The notes under the pieces are model-generated. The model saw nothing but the letters and a program-made list of their open reading frames with translations. It was not told the DNA's origin and searched no databases. Both the position numbers and the translations under genes were made by a program. A stretch of DNA of 64,000 bases from an uncultured Bacillota bacterium (lineage in GTDB: Bacteria > Bacillota_I > Bacilli_A > RF39 > UBA660), in assembly GCA_958428295.1 (NCBI GenBank), contig CAUAFL010000001.1:62001-126000 (forward strand), read 5' to 3'. This document shows positions 45,836-55,416 of this stretch, one piece after another; the first letter of the stretch is position 1; each line of letters opens with the position of its first letter.

Positions 45836-46780
45836 ATGTTAAAAATATATAATACAGACTTAAATCGAGGAGACTTTGCAAGCGTTTCTGATTTTGAAAT
45901 TGGTTGTTGGGTTAGTTTGGTAGCGCCAAAAGAAGAGGAGGTAGAACTTGTTTCCTCTTCTTTAGGTGTGAAGAAAAATTTTATTATGGATATTTTGGAT
46001 GATGATGAAAAGCCACGTATTGATGAGGAAGATGGCTGTAAGATGCTCTTATTGGATGTGCCCATAGTAGAAAATCGTAATGGAATTAAGGTCGTTAAAA
46101 CATTACCACTGGGTATTATTATTGTGCGTAGTGACTATATTATTACTGTCTGTTTGCAAAAATATAGTATTTTGGATGACTTTACAAAAGGAAAGGTCAA
46201 AGAATTTTATACTTATAAGAAAAGTCGTTTTGTCATTCAAATGATTTATCGAGTAGCTATTTCTTATTTAAAGAGTCTACGTGATATTGATAAGCGAATT
46301 GAGTTTGCTGAAGGACAAATTTTAAATGCTACTAAAAATGAGGAATTGTTAGATTTGTTAGCAATTGAGAATAGTTTGACTTATATGATTACCTCTCTTC
46401 GTTCTAATGGGGTAGTGCTCGATAAAATCTTAAAGGGGAACGTCATTGAAATGTATGTAGATGATCAGGATTTATTAGAGGATGCGATTATTGAAAATAA
46501 CCAAGCCATAGAAATGGCGGATTTATATCGTGGTATCTTAAGTAGTACAACGGATACTGTTGCCACAGTAATTTCTAATAATCTAAACAGTATTATGAAA
46601 TTTTTAGCCGGTATTACGATTGTTTTTTCTATTCCTACTATGGTTGCCTCTTTTATGGGAATGAATGTTAATTTGGGTGGCTTTGCACATAATCCATTTG
46701 CTTTTATTTTATTGATTATCATTGCTTTATTATTGTCTATTTTAGTGGCTATCATTTTAAAAAGAAAAAATATGTTATAA
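45836..46780 (+). CDS. CorA family divalent cation transporter
   Basis: This is a probable Mg2+ channel of the CorA superfamily, with a cytoplasmic N-terminal domain (about 1-240) and two C-terminal helices. The family selectivity motif GMN lies in SFMGMNVNLGGF between them (near residue 275). The usual second-loop MPE is not seen. Many CorA-like proteins of this subgroup carry such a shortened loop. GAGGTG precedes ATG 45836. Confidence 0.9.
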   Translation: MLKIYNTDLNRGDFASVSDFEIGCWVSLVAPKEEEVELVSSSLGVKKNFIMDILDDDEKPRIDEEDGCKMLLLDVPIVENRNGIKVVKTLPLGIIIVRSDYIITVCLQKYSILDDFTKGKVKEFYTYKKSRFVIQMIYRVAISYLKSLRDIDKRIEFAEGQILNATKNEELLDLLAIENSLTYMITSLRSNGVVLDKILKGNVIEMYVDDQDLLEDAIIENNQAIEMADLYRGILSSTTDTVATVISNNLNSIMKFLAGITIVFSIPTMVASFMGMNVNLGGFAHNPFAFILLIIIALLLSILVAIILKRKNML

Positions 46781-46806
46781 AAAAATAGGATTACTCCTAT
46801 TTTTTA
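46780..46806. terminator. Bidirectional terminator
   Basis: AAAAAATAGGA, TTAC loop, TCCTATTTTTT, between the converging corA-like and repeat-protein genes. Confidence 0.85.
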
Positions 46807-47484
46807 ACTCATTACATGATCAGTGTTTTCTGTTGTTGTGTCTTTTTTATTAGGTGTTTCTGTTGATAACGTCGGTTGATCTTCTGTAACCGTGATAGTT
46901 CCTGTATAGATGCTATTATGATAAGTGATACGATATTGGTAAGTGGCTGCTATTTGAGTGTTTACTTCACTCGTGTCCAATTTCATTGTTGCTTTTACTT
47001 CTTCAGAAACAGTCTCAACTAAGTAATTAGCAATATCTGTGGGTAGCGCTGTACCTAATTTAATATTGATTGATTTTAAGGTAATTGTTTGCATTGTATT
47101 TAGGTCTGGTTGTTTCTCTTTTACGATAATAGTTCCTGTATAGACCTTTTTTTTGTATGTAATCCTGTAAGAATAGCTTCCTGGTTGCATCATATTAACA
47201 GTGCTAGTGTCTAGTTTTAAGTTAGCTAGTACTTCATCACTAACAATGCTGTCTAAATAATCAACAATTTTGACACTTAAAGGAGTATTTACCTCTAGTT
47301 CAAAATTTTTTAGCTTAATTTCGGGTTGTGTTTCTTTACTAATTTGTTTCCTTTGGACAACTACCAATACGGTTTTTTGTTTATGGTTATTTTCTAAATT
47401 GCTATATAGGATACCGGAAGAAATTGAAAGAGCGCCTAGTAGTGCAAAAGTTGCCACGGTGATTACTCGAACACTTTTTTCCAT
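46804..47484 (-). CDS. Secreted protein with two tandem Ig-like-looking repeats
   Basis: Not recognised. After an N-terminal membrane helix (about 8-28) come two repeats of about 70 residues. The first has LKLDTSTVNM, SYSYRITYKKKVYTGTIIV; the second has MKLDTSEVNT, TYQYRITYHNSIYTGTITV. The pattern (TGTI-V end, Y-Y-R-I-T-Y) suggests small beta-sandwich surface domains. The tail is Thr-rich. The anchored product would lie outside the membrane. Confidence 0.75.
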   Translation of the reverse strand: MEKSVRVITVATFALLGALSISSGILYSNLENNHKQKTVLVVVQRKQISKETQPEIKLKNFELEVNTPLSVKIVDYLDSIVSDEVLANLKLDTSTVNMMQPGSYSYRITYKKKVYTGTIIVKEKQPDLNTMQTITLKSINIKLGTALPTDIANYLVETVSEEVKATMKLDTSEVNTQIAATYQYRITYHNSIYTGTITVTEDQPTLSTETPNKKDTTTENTDHVMS

Positions 47485-47544
47485 ATTATTATCACACCTT
47501 TTCTATTGTTATTACCATTATAGAATAGAAAGGGAAGAGAAACA

Positions 47545-47578
47545 AGAAAAAAACTTCAATTTGTCGACAATGAAGTTT
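47545..47578 (-). terminator. Terminator after minus-strand lipoprotein gene
   Basis: On the minus strand AAACTTCA and TGAAGTTT arms (47551-47558, 47571-47578) are followed by T-run. Confidence 0.7.
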
Positions 47579-48239
47579 ATTTTTTAAAATTTTGGTACCA
47601 ATCGTTTATTTTTTCTTTTACTTTTCCTGTTGCCTCTTGACTTTTTTCAATTATTTTCTCTTTGGTATTGCCAATGGCATGATAAGTATCTTCCCCTAGG
47701 ATATCTTTAGCAATTGCAAATCCCTTGTCTTTCGCTTTTCTAGCAAAGTCCTTTATAGTAGTTAGTTGTTGTTCATAATTTGGATCGATTTTTTCAACCC
47801 AACTACCGATGATTTGTAAATTGTCTAAGGTTTGTTCTTTGGCTTTATCTTTCAATTCATCGAAAGTGATGCCCTTATATTCCTTGTCCTCAAAGAGAAA
47901 ATCTACACCATTGACAAATATCTCTTTGCTGCGGGATTTAAATTGATCTAATTGCTCTTGTTCTTGATAATCTTGCAGTTCTTTTACTTCACTATTAAAA
48001 TTATCAAATGTTTCTAGTTCTTGGCTGTCCGTTTCTTTTGTTGAAGAGGTCGCTTCAGTTTGTTCTTGTTGTTGAGAAAGAGTACTACTCTCTTCTTCCC
48101 ATAAATTTGTTGTCGTAGTTTCTATTTCCAGCGTTGTTTCCTCTTTTTTTACTTCATTTGGTTTTGGTGTACAGCCTGAGAGGGTAAGGGCAAGCGTTGT
48201 CGCGATTAATATAGAAGGATAAATTTTTATATTTTTCAT
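47577..48239 (-). CDS. Lipoprotein with acidic linker and helical C-terminal domain
   Basis: Not recognised. The lipobox LSGC is followed by CTPKPNEV; the protein would sit on the outer membrane face. Residues 30-80 are a Glu/Thr/Ser/Gln linker. About 105-220 are amphipathic helices (KDFARKAKDKGFAIAKDILG, EKSQEATGKVKEKINDWYQ), reminiscent of apolipoprotein-like repeats. GGAGG precedes the start. Linked on the minus strand to the gene at 46804 but separated by a terminator. Confidence 0.7.
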   Translation of the reverse strand: MKNIKIYPSILIATTLALTLSGCTPKPNEVKKEETTLEIETTTTNLWEEESSTLSQQQEQTEATSSTKETDSQELETFDNFNSEVKELQDYQEQEQLDQFKSRSKEIFVNGVDFLFEDKEYKGITFDELKDKAKEQTLDNLQIIGSWVEKIDPNYEQQLTTIKDFARKAKDKGFAIAKDILGEDTYHAIGNTKEKIIEKSQEATGKVKEKINDWYQNFKK

Positions 48240-48269
48240 GATAACCTCCGTTTTTTCCCATAGTATACT

Positions 48270-49229
48270 TTATTCTGTTAGAATATGCAAGGGAGTGGCT
48301 CTATCTCCTTGATAAATATTATGATGAGCCATTTTTTTGTCTATCGCATTTAAAATGTCAATTTTTTTCTTAGTCCATAGGGGTGCTATTAAATCTTGCG
48401 AAACAGCATCTCCCGTTAGGCGATGGATAACAATTTCTGGACGTAGGTATCGCAATTGATCAACAGTAATATCAACGTATTCTTCTTTTGTTAATATTGG
48501 AAATTTTTCTTTTTGATAAAGTGTAGCTAGCGCAGTATCTTTTAGTATGAGTAGCATATGAATTTTAATTCCCTGAATATCTAGGGTATTTAAATATTGG
48601 GCTGTTTCCAGCATCATTTCCTTTGTTTCGTAAGGTAATCCATTAATAATGTGAACGACTACTTGAATATTTCGAGCGCGTAGTTTTTTAACCATTGTTT
48701 CAAAAGAGGTGAGCGTAGAACAGCGATTTAACAGTTTCTCTGTTTGGGAATGAATTGTCTGTAAACCTAATTCGACAGTTAAAAAAGTACGGTTATTGAT
48801 ATCCGTTAGGTAATTTAGTACTTCTTCGGTAATGCTATCACTTCTAGTTGCAATTGCTAAACCGACGCAGTCGCTTCTTATTAGGAAGGGTTCAAAGCAT
48901 TTTTTTAATTGTTTAAGAGGGGCATAAGTGTTGGTGTGAGCCTGAAAATAGGCAATAAATAAGGCTTGGGGCCATTTTTTTTGCATGATCATTTGCCCTT
49001 TTTTAAATTGGTCTATTAAAGTATCAGCAGGATTTCCAGCATAATCACCACTGCCTAATTTAGAGCAATAGATACATCCTCCATAACCAACTTTCCCATC
49101 AATATTAGGACAAGTAAAGCCAGCGTTGAGATTAACTTTGCATACTTTTTGGCCAAAGTGTTGTGCATAAAAATAAGTTAGGGTGTGATACCGTTTATTG
49201 GTATTACTGTAACGAAAGTTATTTTCCAT
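48270..49229 (-). CDS. Radical SAM protein, TIGR01212 (YtqA/YhcC) family
   Basis: A 319-residue radical SAM enzyme. The cluster cysteines occur as TCPNIDGKVGYGGCIYC (near residue 39), with the long spacing after the first Cys typical of the TIGR01212 group. Also visible are GDYAGNPADTLIDQF and VELGLQTIHSQTEKLLNRC. The reaction is not established for the group. It overlaps the upstream patatin gene by 11 bases, so they share a transcript. Confidence 0.9.
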   Translation of the reverse strand: MENNFRYSNTNKRYHTLTYFYAQHFGQKVCKVNLNAGFTCPNIDGKVGYGGCIYCSKLGSGDYAGNPADTLIDQFKKGQMIMQKKWPQALFIAYFQAHTNTYAPLKQLKKCFEPFLIRSDCVGLAIATRSDSITEEVLNYLTDINNRTFLTVELGLQTIHSQTEKLLNRCSTLTSFETMVKKLRARNIQVVVHIINGLPYETKEMMLETAQYLNTLDIQGIKIHMLLILKDTALATLYQKEKFPILTKEEYVDITVDQLRYLRPEIVIHRLTGDAVSQDLIAPLWTKKKIDILNAIDKKMAHHNIYQGDRATPLHILTE

Positions 49230-50376
49230 ACGTCACTCCTAAAGTATATAAATATATAGCCCGTTGATAATCCTTGGGGAAAAGAGTCGTTAAGGTTGGC
49301 TCTTTTTTATGGTGCTTTTCTAAGTTGCTTAGAAAATAGAGTGTGACGACTTTGGTGCTCGTCATTTTTTTAATATTTAAAGAAGTTATTTGTTTTTTAA
49401 TTTCTTTGGTAATTTCTTGTTGGTTCGCTACTTTTTTTTGTAGTTGTTTTAGAAATAGTGAAGTTGTATAAATTTTATCTTCCTTTAATTGAAACATACG
49501 TCCTAACTCTTCTAAAGTTTGTAAAAATTTATTGAGTGTTATTTCCTCGTTGAGGCGTTTTTGTAGTTTGTTTTTATAGCTTTGATATAAGCGTGGTATT
49601 TCCGTATTATAAAAGGTAAATAGATTGCCTTCTAATTTTCCAAATGTTTTCATCGTATCATTATAACCAAAATTTCTATTTTCACGGGCTTGTTTTTGAT
49701 TAAAGTTTAAGAAGAAAGAGATGTTATTACGAGGGGTGATGATAGTTGTGGAAATATTGGTTTTTTTCTTTTGTTTAATACCAGGGGCTTTTAAGTCGAC
49801 AACGATTAGTTCCTCGGCTCCCATGTCAATTGCTAGATTCATTGGTAAATTATCATAAATACCACCATCTATATATTTTTGGCCATCAATTTCTTTCATT
49901 TGAATTGCTGGATAACAAGTAGCAGAGGCCATTAGATAATCTACTAGTTGTTCTTTTTTGATATCTTTTTTCTTTAAGATGAAAGGTTTTTTGGTTGTGA
50001 CATTAAAGGTGATGAGGCCGTAATTAATAGGGGATTGGTAGAACCGCCGATTATTGATAGCTCTTTTAATAATTCTTTCAATTTTGTCATTATTCATGCC
50101 ATTATTAGTTATAAAATTATGACCATATAATTTTAAAATTTCAAGTTTGGTATTTTCTTTTGGTTTTTGATCAAATAGGTATTCTAAATTTAATTTATTC
50201 CAAATCAAGTGGGCCTTGAAATAACTGTTCTGAACCATTAAAGCGCCATTTAAGGCGCCGATAGAAGTACCTGTAACGATTTCATATTGGATGTGCAGTT
50301 TGCGTAGGGCTTTCCAAACGCCTAATTGGTAGCTCCCTTTGCTGCCTCCGCCAGATAAGACAATTGCTCTTTTCAT
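49219..50376 (-). CDS. Patatin-like phospholipase
   Basis: A Ser-Asp lipolytic enzyme of the patatin family. The N-terminus MKRAIVLSGGGSKGSYQLGV holds the oxyanion motif. GTSIG (Ser38) is the nucleophile and YIDGGIYDNLP carries the DG(A/G) Asp. Length is 385 residues, with a Lys-rich helical C-terminal part. Substrates are unknown. The radical SAM gene overlaps its end. Confidence 0.92.
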   Translation of the reverse strand: MKRAIVLSGGGSKGSYQLGVWKALRKLHIQYEIVTGTSIGALNGALMVQNSYFKAHLIWNKLNLEYLFDQKPKENTKLEILKLYGHNFITNNGMNNDKIERIIKRAINNRRFYQSPINYGLITFNVTTKKPFILKKKDIKKEQLVDYLMASATCYPAIQMKEIDGQKYIDGGIYDNLPMNLAIDMGAEELIVVDLKAPGIKQKKKTNISTTIITPRNNISFFLNFNQKQARENRNFGYNDTMKTFGKLEGNLFTFYNTEIPRLYQSYKNKLQKRLNEEITLNKFLQTLEELGRMFQLKEDKIYTTSLFLKQLQKKVANQQEITKEIKKQITSLNIKKMTSTKVVTLYFLSNLEKHHKKEPTLTTLFPKDYQRAIYLYTLGVTYGK

Positions 50377-50454
50377 TTATATCACCATTATTAGTATACC
50401 ATATTTTAAAGTCATGATATAATTAGTTTAATAGTAGTGAAGTAGGTGGTATGG

Positions 50455-51582
50455 GTGCAGAAAAAAAAGTTGAAATTAAAAAAGAAGGCTCGCAAAAAAG
50501 TGTTCCTAGGGGCTATTGTGTTAGTTCTTTTAGGAGTTGTTCTTTTGGGAATTTATGTTACGAAGCAAGATCTTTCTTCTCTTGGGTATAGTGATCAGGC
50601 AATTTCTCGGATTTTTAGAAAATTTAAAATAGGTTATGTAAAAAATGTAGGAAAAAATAAAACCTTAAATAAAGCGTTTGAAAGTAAAGAGTATCAAGAA
50701 GATAATTTGGCTATTTATCAGCAAATTACGTATCAACCTCATGCTGATTTGATAGCTAATATTAATACATTATTAGAAAAAGGCTATCAACCAAAAGAGA
50801 TTTCTTTAATTTTAGCAAGAGGCAGCAATAGTGATGTAACAGCCTTTGCTAAAAAAGAAAAAGTTAAATATTTGGAAGAATTTTTTTCTATTGATTATGC
50901 AAAACTTGCTAATTATGATCGTTATGTCGCCTATCAAGATAAAGAGAATGAGGACGCGCAACTAACGGTTCTTTATGTGAACATGGATTTCGATAAAGAA
51001 GAGTATGTGGATCCTGTGATTCTAACTAATTTTGATGAGTATACGCTTGTGAATAAGCATCGTCAGTTGAGTAGTGATTATGTTCCTAAACAGTTAAAAA
51101 CGTTTAAGCAGGAGGTTGTGAAATCGGAGGAGACAGTGAAGGCTCATCAAAAAGTAGTAGAGGCTTTTGATCAGATGCAAAAAGCTGCCTTAGCGGATGG
51201 AGTTTCGCTAATGATTAACTCTGGGTATCGTTCTTATCAGGAACAGGAAGAAGTGGTTGCCACCTATTTACAAGCTTATGGCAAGAATTATGTAGATAAT
51301 TATATTGCTAAGCCCGGGTTTTCTGAACATCAAACAGGAATGAGTATTGATGTTGCCAGTAAAACAAAAAATATTTTTATAGAAAGCGAAGAGTATCGTT
51401 GGATGATGGATCATGCTTATGAATATGGTTTTATTTTACGTTATCCTAAATCAAAAGAGGAAATTACAGGATATAAGTGTGAAGCGTGGCATTATCGTTA
51501 TGTGGGAAAGAAAATTGCTAACTATATTAAGAAAAATAATATTACCTATGATGAATATTATGTGATGTTTTTAGATAAATAA
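50455..51582 (+). CDS. M15 (VanY-like) D-alanyl-D-alanine carboxypeptidase
   Basis: This zinc peptidase trims peptidoglycan stems outside the cell. A Lys-rich start precedes a membrane anchor (about 18-36). About 40-230 is a linker domain of unclear type (GYQPKEISLILAR). The M15 domain is about 235-375: INSGYRSYQEQEE, KPGFSEHQTGMSID (HxxxxxxD) and CEAWHYRYVG (second His). GTG 50455 is preferred because the SD AGGTGG overlaps GTG 50446. Confidence 0.92.
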   Translation: MQKKKLKLKKKARKKVFLGAIVLVLLGVVLLGIYVTKQDLSSLGYSDQAISRIFRKFKIGYVKNVGKNKTLNKAFESKEYQEDNLAIYQQITYQPHADLIANINTLLEKGYQPKEISLILARGSNSDVTAFAKKEKVKYLEEFFSIDYAKLANYDRYVAYQDKENEDAQLTVLYVNMDFDKEEYVDPVILTNFDEYTLVNKHRQLSSDYVPKQLKTFKQEVVKSEETVKAHQKVVEAFDQMQKAALADGVSLMINSGYRSYQEQEEVVATYLQAYGKNYVDNYIAKPGFSEHQTGMSIDVASKTKNIFIESEEYRWMMDHAYEYGFILRYPKSKEEITGYKCEAWHYRYVGKKIANYIKKNNITYDEYYVMFLDK

Positions 51583-51606
51583 AAAAGAAGTGCTGGCTTC
51601 TTTTTT
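51581..51606 (+). terminator. Terminator after M15 peptidase
   Basis: AAAAAAGAAG, TGCTGG loop, CTTCTTTTTT. It also partly serves the converging gene. Confidence 0.8.
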
Positions 51607-52036
51607 AATATAATAGGCATTTTTGATACTCTGTTTCGTTTGTGGGGATAGAGTTCTTGAGTAATTTTAAAAATGCACTAAAATCAAAAATTTCTGTCGT
51701 GAGTGTTACTAATTGATTTGGATGAGGAGTAATTTTTAATTTGTTTTTTCCTTCTAGTGTGAAACATCGATGAATGCCATCATCCCAACGTTTCCCCTTA
51801 AATGCCTCATAAGTTGTCTCTGTCTCAGTTAGTAAATACTGTTGATAGGTAATCGTTGTGTCTTGATTACGGTTTGAGGTAATTAACGTATGATTTTCTA
51901 TTAAAAAGGCTTCTAGAAATAGTTCTTTTTCATTTTCATGATCATTAAAATTAATTCGTTTTGTGGTAACTTTTTCATTTCGTAAGGTCGTAATGGTTTT
52001 ACTTCGCCAGTCACAACTTATTCTAGTGGGTTCCAT
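51605..52036 (-). CDS. Hypothetical protein, 143 aa
   Basis: Not recognised. A soluble, strand-rich protein without signal peptide; pattern suggests an antiparallel beta-barrel (TRISCDWRSKTITTLRNEKV, HTLITSNRNQDTTITYQQY, KNKLKITPHPNQLVTLTTEI). Weakly like DUF1934-type barrels, but not enough to call. GGGGGAAATA precedes the start. Confidence 0.65.
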   Translation of the reverse strand: MEPTRISCDWRSKTITTLRNEKVTTKRINFNDHENEKELFLEAFLIENHTLITSNRNQDTTITYQQYLLTETETTYEAFKGKRWDDGIHRCFTLEGKNKLKITPHPNQLVTLTTEIFDFSAFLKLLKNSIPTNETEYQKCLLY

Positions 52037-52118
52037 TATTTCCCCCTTTCTTAGAGTTTATCATAGATTTTCCTAAGGTTTCTAAATTTTATGTGACAAA
52101 TTTCGACATTATTTTTCT

Positions 52119-52146
52119 TTGCAGTTTTTAGTAAGTATGGTATTAT
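52119..52146 (+). promoter_or_regulatory. Probable promoter of GH31 gene
   Basis: TTGCAG at 52119-52124 and TATTAT at 52141-52146, 16-base spacer. Confidence 0.45.
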
Positions 52147-52178
52147 ATAGTAGAAGAATAAAAGGATAGGTGAAGGCC

Positions 52179-54602
52179 ATGTATCCACTTGGAAAACAAT
52201 TTGAAATAGAAATAGAAAAAGCCAAAAGTGATGAGAAATGTGTATATCAAGGAAGTCATTATCGTATTACGGTATTAACAGAACGTTTGGTGCGGCTAGA
52301 GTATAGTCCCTTGGGTAGTTTTAGCGATTTGCCAAGCCAATTAGCGTTTTATCGGTCGTTTACCTTTCCAGAATTTAAGGTTAAACAGGATCAGAAGTTC
52401 TTAGAGATTACCACAAAGTATTTTCGACTTGTCTATGTTAAAGAAATGCCTTTTGCAGGAACTAAAATGGATCCTATGAAAAATTTAAAATTAACATTAT
52501 TTAGTGGTAATAGTAATAACGATCGGGATTGGTATTATGGTCATCCGGAAGTTCGTAATATGAATGGAAATATGATGAGTGAAGATATAAAAATTCCTAA
52601 AGTTTTACAGCGGGGTCTTTATTCACTGGAAGGTTTTTCTTCTATCGATGATAGTCAAAGTTTTTTACTTGAGGCTGATGGAACTCTTGTTACTAGAGAA
52701 AAGGGCAGTATTGATATTTATGTCTTCATGTATGGAAAAGATTTTCAGTTAGCACTCAAAGATTATTTTAAGTTAACTGGTCAGCCAGCACTGATTCCGC
52801 GTTATGCTCTTGGCAATTGGTGGAGTCGGAACACAACTTATCAAGAACAGGACATTTTAGGGGTGATTAATAATTTTGAACGACGGAAAGTACCACTTTC
52901 TGTCTTGTTGTTGGATAAAGATTGGCATTACCGTGATGTTGGCGCTGATAAAAATTTAGAGAGTGGCTTCACCTTTAATAAAGATTTATTTCCTAATCCT
53001 AGGGAATTAATTCATGTTCTTCATCAACATAATATTCGATTAGGATTACAAATTAACCCAGAAGCAGGGATTTATCCTCATGAAATGTATTATGGCAAAG
53101 CCTGTGAATATTTAGGTGTTACTGCTGGTAAAATAATCGTTTTTGATCCTTTAAATCCTAAATTATTAGATGTTTATTTTAAGTTATTTTTGCATCCTTT
53201 AGAAGCTTTGGGGGTCGATTTCTTTTGGCATGATTATACAGCGAAAGAGCAAGTTTTTTCCCTGTTAGCTTATAACCACTATCATTATTTGGATTCAGGA
53301 CGTAATCCGGCTAAACGTAGTATAATGCTATCACGCAATGCTATTTATGCTCCTCATAGATATCCTATTCTTTATGCTGGAAATAGTGAGGTTTCTTGGG
53401 AAGGATTGCGGGCAATTTCTGCCAATACTTTGAGTGCCGCTAATATTGGCGTTTCTTTTTGGAGTTATGATGTTGGTGGCAATCACGGAGGAATTGAAGA
53501 AAGTGAATTGTATATTCGATATGTCGAGCTTGGCTGTTTTAGTCCTATTTTAAGATTTCATGCAGCTCGTGGTAATTATTATAAAAGAGAGCCCTGGCGT
53601 TGGGATATCAAAACAGAGACTATTGCCAATGATTATTTACGTCTAAGGCATCGCTTAATCCCTTATTTGTATACAGAGTCTTATCAATATTATCAACAGG
53701 GACGTCCTTTAATAGAACCATTTTATTATGATGTACCTTGGGTTATCGATGATAATATGTATCGTTATGAGTATTATTTAGGTCGTTCCTTATTAGTTTC
53801 TCCTATTTTGACTAAAAAAGATATGATTATGAGCCGAACGATTCACCGCTTCTTTATTCCAGAAGGCATTTGGTATGATTTTAAAACAGGCAAGAAATTT
53901 CCGGGTAATAAGAAGTATGTTTCTTTTTATAAAGAGGAAGATTATCCGGTGTTTGCGCGCAGTGGGGCGATTATTCCTCTTTCTAATCGTAGCGATATTA
54001 ATAATATTGGTCTACCTATTGATTTGGAAATTCATATTTTTCCAGGGGTGTCTAATATTTATACTCTTTATGAAGATGATGGTTTAACATCTTTATATAA
54101 AGAAGGCTATTATTTAAAAACCGACATTGACTACAATTATTTGCAAAATAATTATACACTTATTATTCGTTCAGTAGAAGGCAAAAGTGGCGTCGTACCC
54201 GCAAAACGAAATTATAAAATTCGTTTTCGGAATACGAAACAAGCAGAAGAGGTGAAAGCAAATTTTAATGAGCGTGAAATAGCGATTCAAGCGATGTATA
54301 TTGAAGAAAATGATTTTGTGGTTGAAATTCAAAATGTTGATACGATTGGCCAATTAACAATTAACTGTAAGGGAAAAGATATTGAAATTGATGCTGTTCG
54401 ATTAATTAATGAAGATATTGATAGTATTTTATTAGACTTACAGATTAATACTTATTTAAAAGAAGAAATTGCCAAAATTATTTTTGGGGAAGACCCTATT
54501 AAGAAAAAACGAATTGCTATTCGAAAACTTCGTTCTAAGGGATTATCTAAAGAACATATGAAGTTGTTTTTAAAATTACTGGAATATATTGAACAAGTTT
54601 AA
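52179..54602 (+). CDS. GH31 family alpha-glycosidase
   Basis: A cytoplasmic glycoside hydrolase of about 807 residues, without signal peptide. An N-terminal beta-sandwich (about 1-190) precedes the catalytic barrel (about 195-530). Seen are PRYALGNWWSRN, GVDFFWHDYTAKEQ (nucleophile Asp), SYDVGGNHGGIEESELYIRYVELG in parts, and RFHAARG. C-terminal sandwiches (DUF5110-like) follow, with a helical tail. The substrate (alpha-glucoside, xyloside or galactoside) cannot be fixed. ATG 52179 fits AGGATAGGTGAAGG; GTG 52170 is less likely. Confidence 0.9.
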   Translation: MYPLGKQFEIEIEKAKSDEKCVYQGSHYRITVLTERLVRLEYSPLGSFSDLPSQLAFYRSFTFPEFKVKQDQKFLEITTKYFRLVYVKEMPFAGTKMDPMKNLKLTLFSGNSNNDRDWYYGHPEVRNMNGNMMSEDIKIPKVLQRGLYSLEGFSSIDDSQSFLLEADGTLVTREKGSIDIYVFMYGKDFQLALKDYFKLTGQPALIPRYALGNWWSRNTTYQEQDILGVINNFERRKVPLSVLLLDKDWHYRDVGADKNLESGFTFNKDLFPNPRELIHVLHQHNIRLGLQINPEAGIYPHEMYYGKACEYLGVTAGKIIVFDPLNPKLLDVYFKLFLHPLEALGVDFFWHDYTAKEQVFSLLAYNHYHYLDSGRNPAKRSIMLSRNAIYAPHRYPILYAGNSEVSWEGLRAISANTLSAANIGVSFWSYDVGGNHGGIEESELYIRYVELGCFSPILRFHAARGNYYKREPWRWDIKTETIANDYLRLRHRLIPYLYTESYQYYQQGRPLIEPFYYDVPWVIDDNMYRYEYYLGRSLLVSPILTKKDMIMSRTIHRFFIPEGIWYDFKTGKKFPGNKKYVSFYKEEDYPVFARSGAIIPLSNRSDINNIGLPIDLEIHIFPGVSNIYTLYEDDGLTSLYKEGYYLKTDIDYNYLQNNYTLIIRSVEGKSGVVPAKRNYKIRFRNTKQAEEVKANFNEREIAIQAMYIEENDFVVEIQNVDTIGQLTINCKGKDIEIDAVRLINEDIDSILLDLQINTYLKEEIAKIIFGEDPIKKKRIAIRKLRSKGLSKEHMKLFLKLLEYIEQV

Positions 54603-54663
54603 AGAAAAAGGGATGAATTCTCTTTTTTTCTTTGCTATAATAGGAATATGGGTGGTGACGTAA

Positions 54664-55416
54664 ATGAAAGCAATGATTACTGGTGCTTCTAGTGGCATCG
54701 GTCGGGATATGGCCCTTTATTTAAGTCAGTTAGGGTATGATTTAATTTTGGTAGGGCGCAATAAGCAAGCATTAGAGCAATTGACAGAGCAGTTAACAAC
54801 AAAAGTAAAAATAGTGATTGTTGATTTGGGGAATGAACAAAAGGTTAAAGAATTATATGTGTTAACCAAAAATGAGGGTATTGATTTACTAATCAATAAT
54901 GCTGGTTTTGGTGTGTTTGGGGAGTTTAGTAAAACAGACTTATCTAAGGAGATGGATATGGTAGCGGTTAATATCCGTGCTGTTCATATGCTTACTAAGT
55001 TTTATCTAAAAGATATGATGCAAAAAAATAAAGGTCATATTTTAAATGTAGCTAGTAGTGCTGCTTTCTTTCCGGGGCCCTTATTTAGTAGTTATTATGC
55101 TAGTAAAGCTTATGTCTATCGACTTAGCTTAGCGCTTCAGGAAGAATTACGTCGTAGTAAAAGTAACGTATGTGTATCCGTTTTATGTCCTGGGCCTGTG
55201 ACTACTAATTTTAATCAACAAGCAGGAGTAGAGTTTCACATTAAGTCTTTAGCTAGTAACTATGTAGCCAAATATGCGATTGATCATTGTTTAAAAGGGA
55301 AAAAGGTGATTATTCCGGGGATAGAAATGAAAATGGCTAAATTTTTAAGTCATTTTGTAAGTGATCAAAGGTTAGCTAAAATAGCCTATCATATGCAAAG
55401 GAAAAAGGTGAAGTAA
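54664..55416 (+). CDS. Short-chain dehydrogenase/reductase
   Basis: A classical SDR of 250 residues. The Rossmann dinucleotide motif is ITGASSGIGRDMA, with NNAGFG, the Ser in VASSAAFFPG and the YASKAYV (YxxxK) catalytic pair. A role in lipid or ketone reduction is usual; the specific substrate is unknown. It ends directly before the first ATP-binding gene, so belongs to its operon. TATAAT at 54636-54641 is a probable -10 box. Confidence 0.93.
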   Translation: MKAMITGASSGIGRDMALYLSQLGYDLILVGRNKQALEQLTEQLTTKVKIVIVDLGNEQKVKELYVLTKNEGIDLLINNAGFGVFGEFSKTDLSKEMDMVAVNIRAVHMLTKFYLKDMMQKNKGHILNVASSAAFFPGPLFSSYYASKAYVYRLSLALQEELRRSKSNVCVSVLCPGPVTTNFNQQAGVEFHIKSLASNYVAKYAIDHCLKGKKVIIPGIEMKMAKFLSHFVSDQRLAKIAYHMQRKKVK

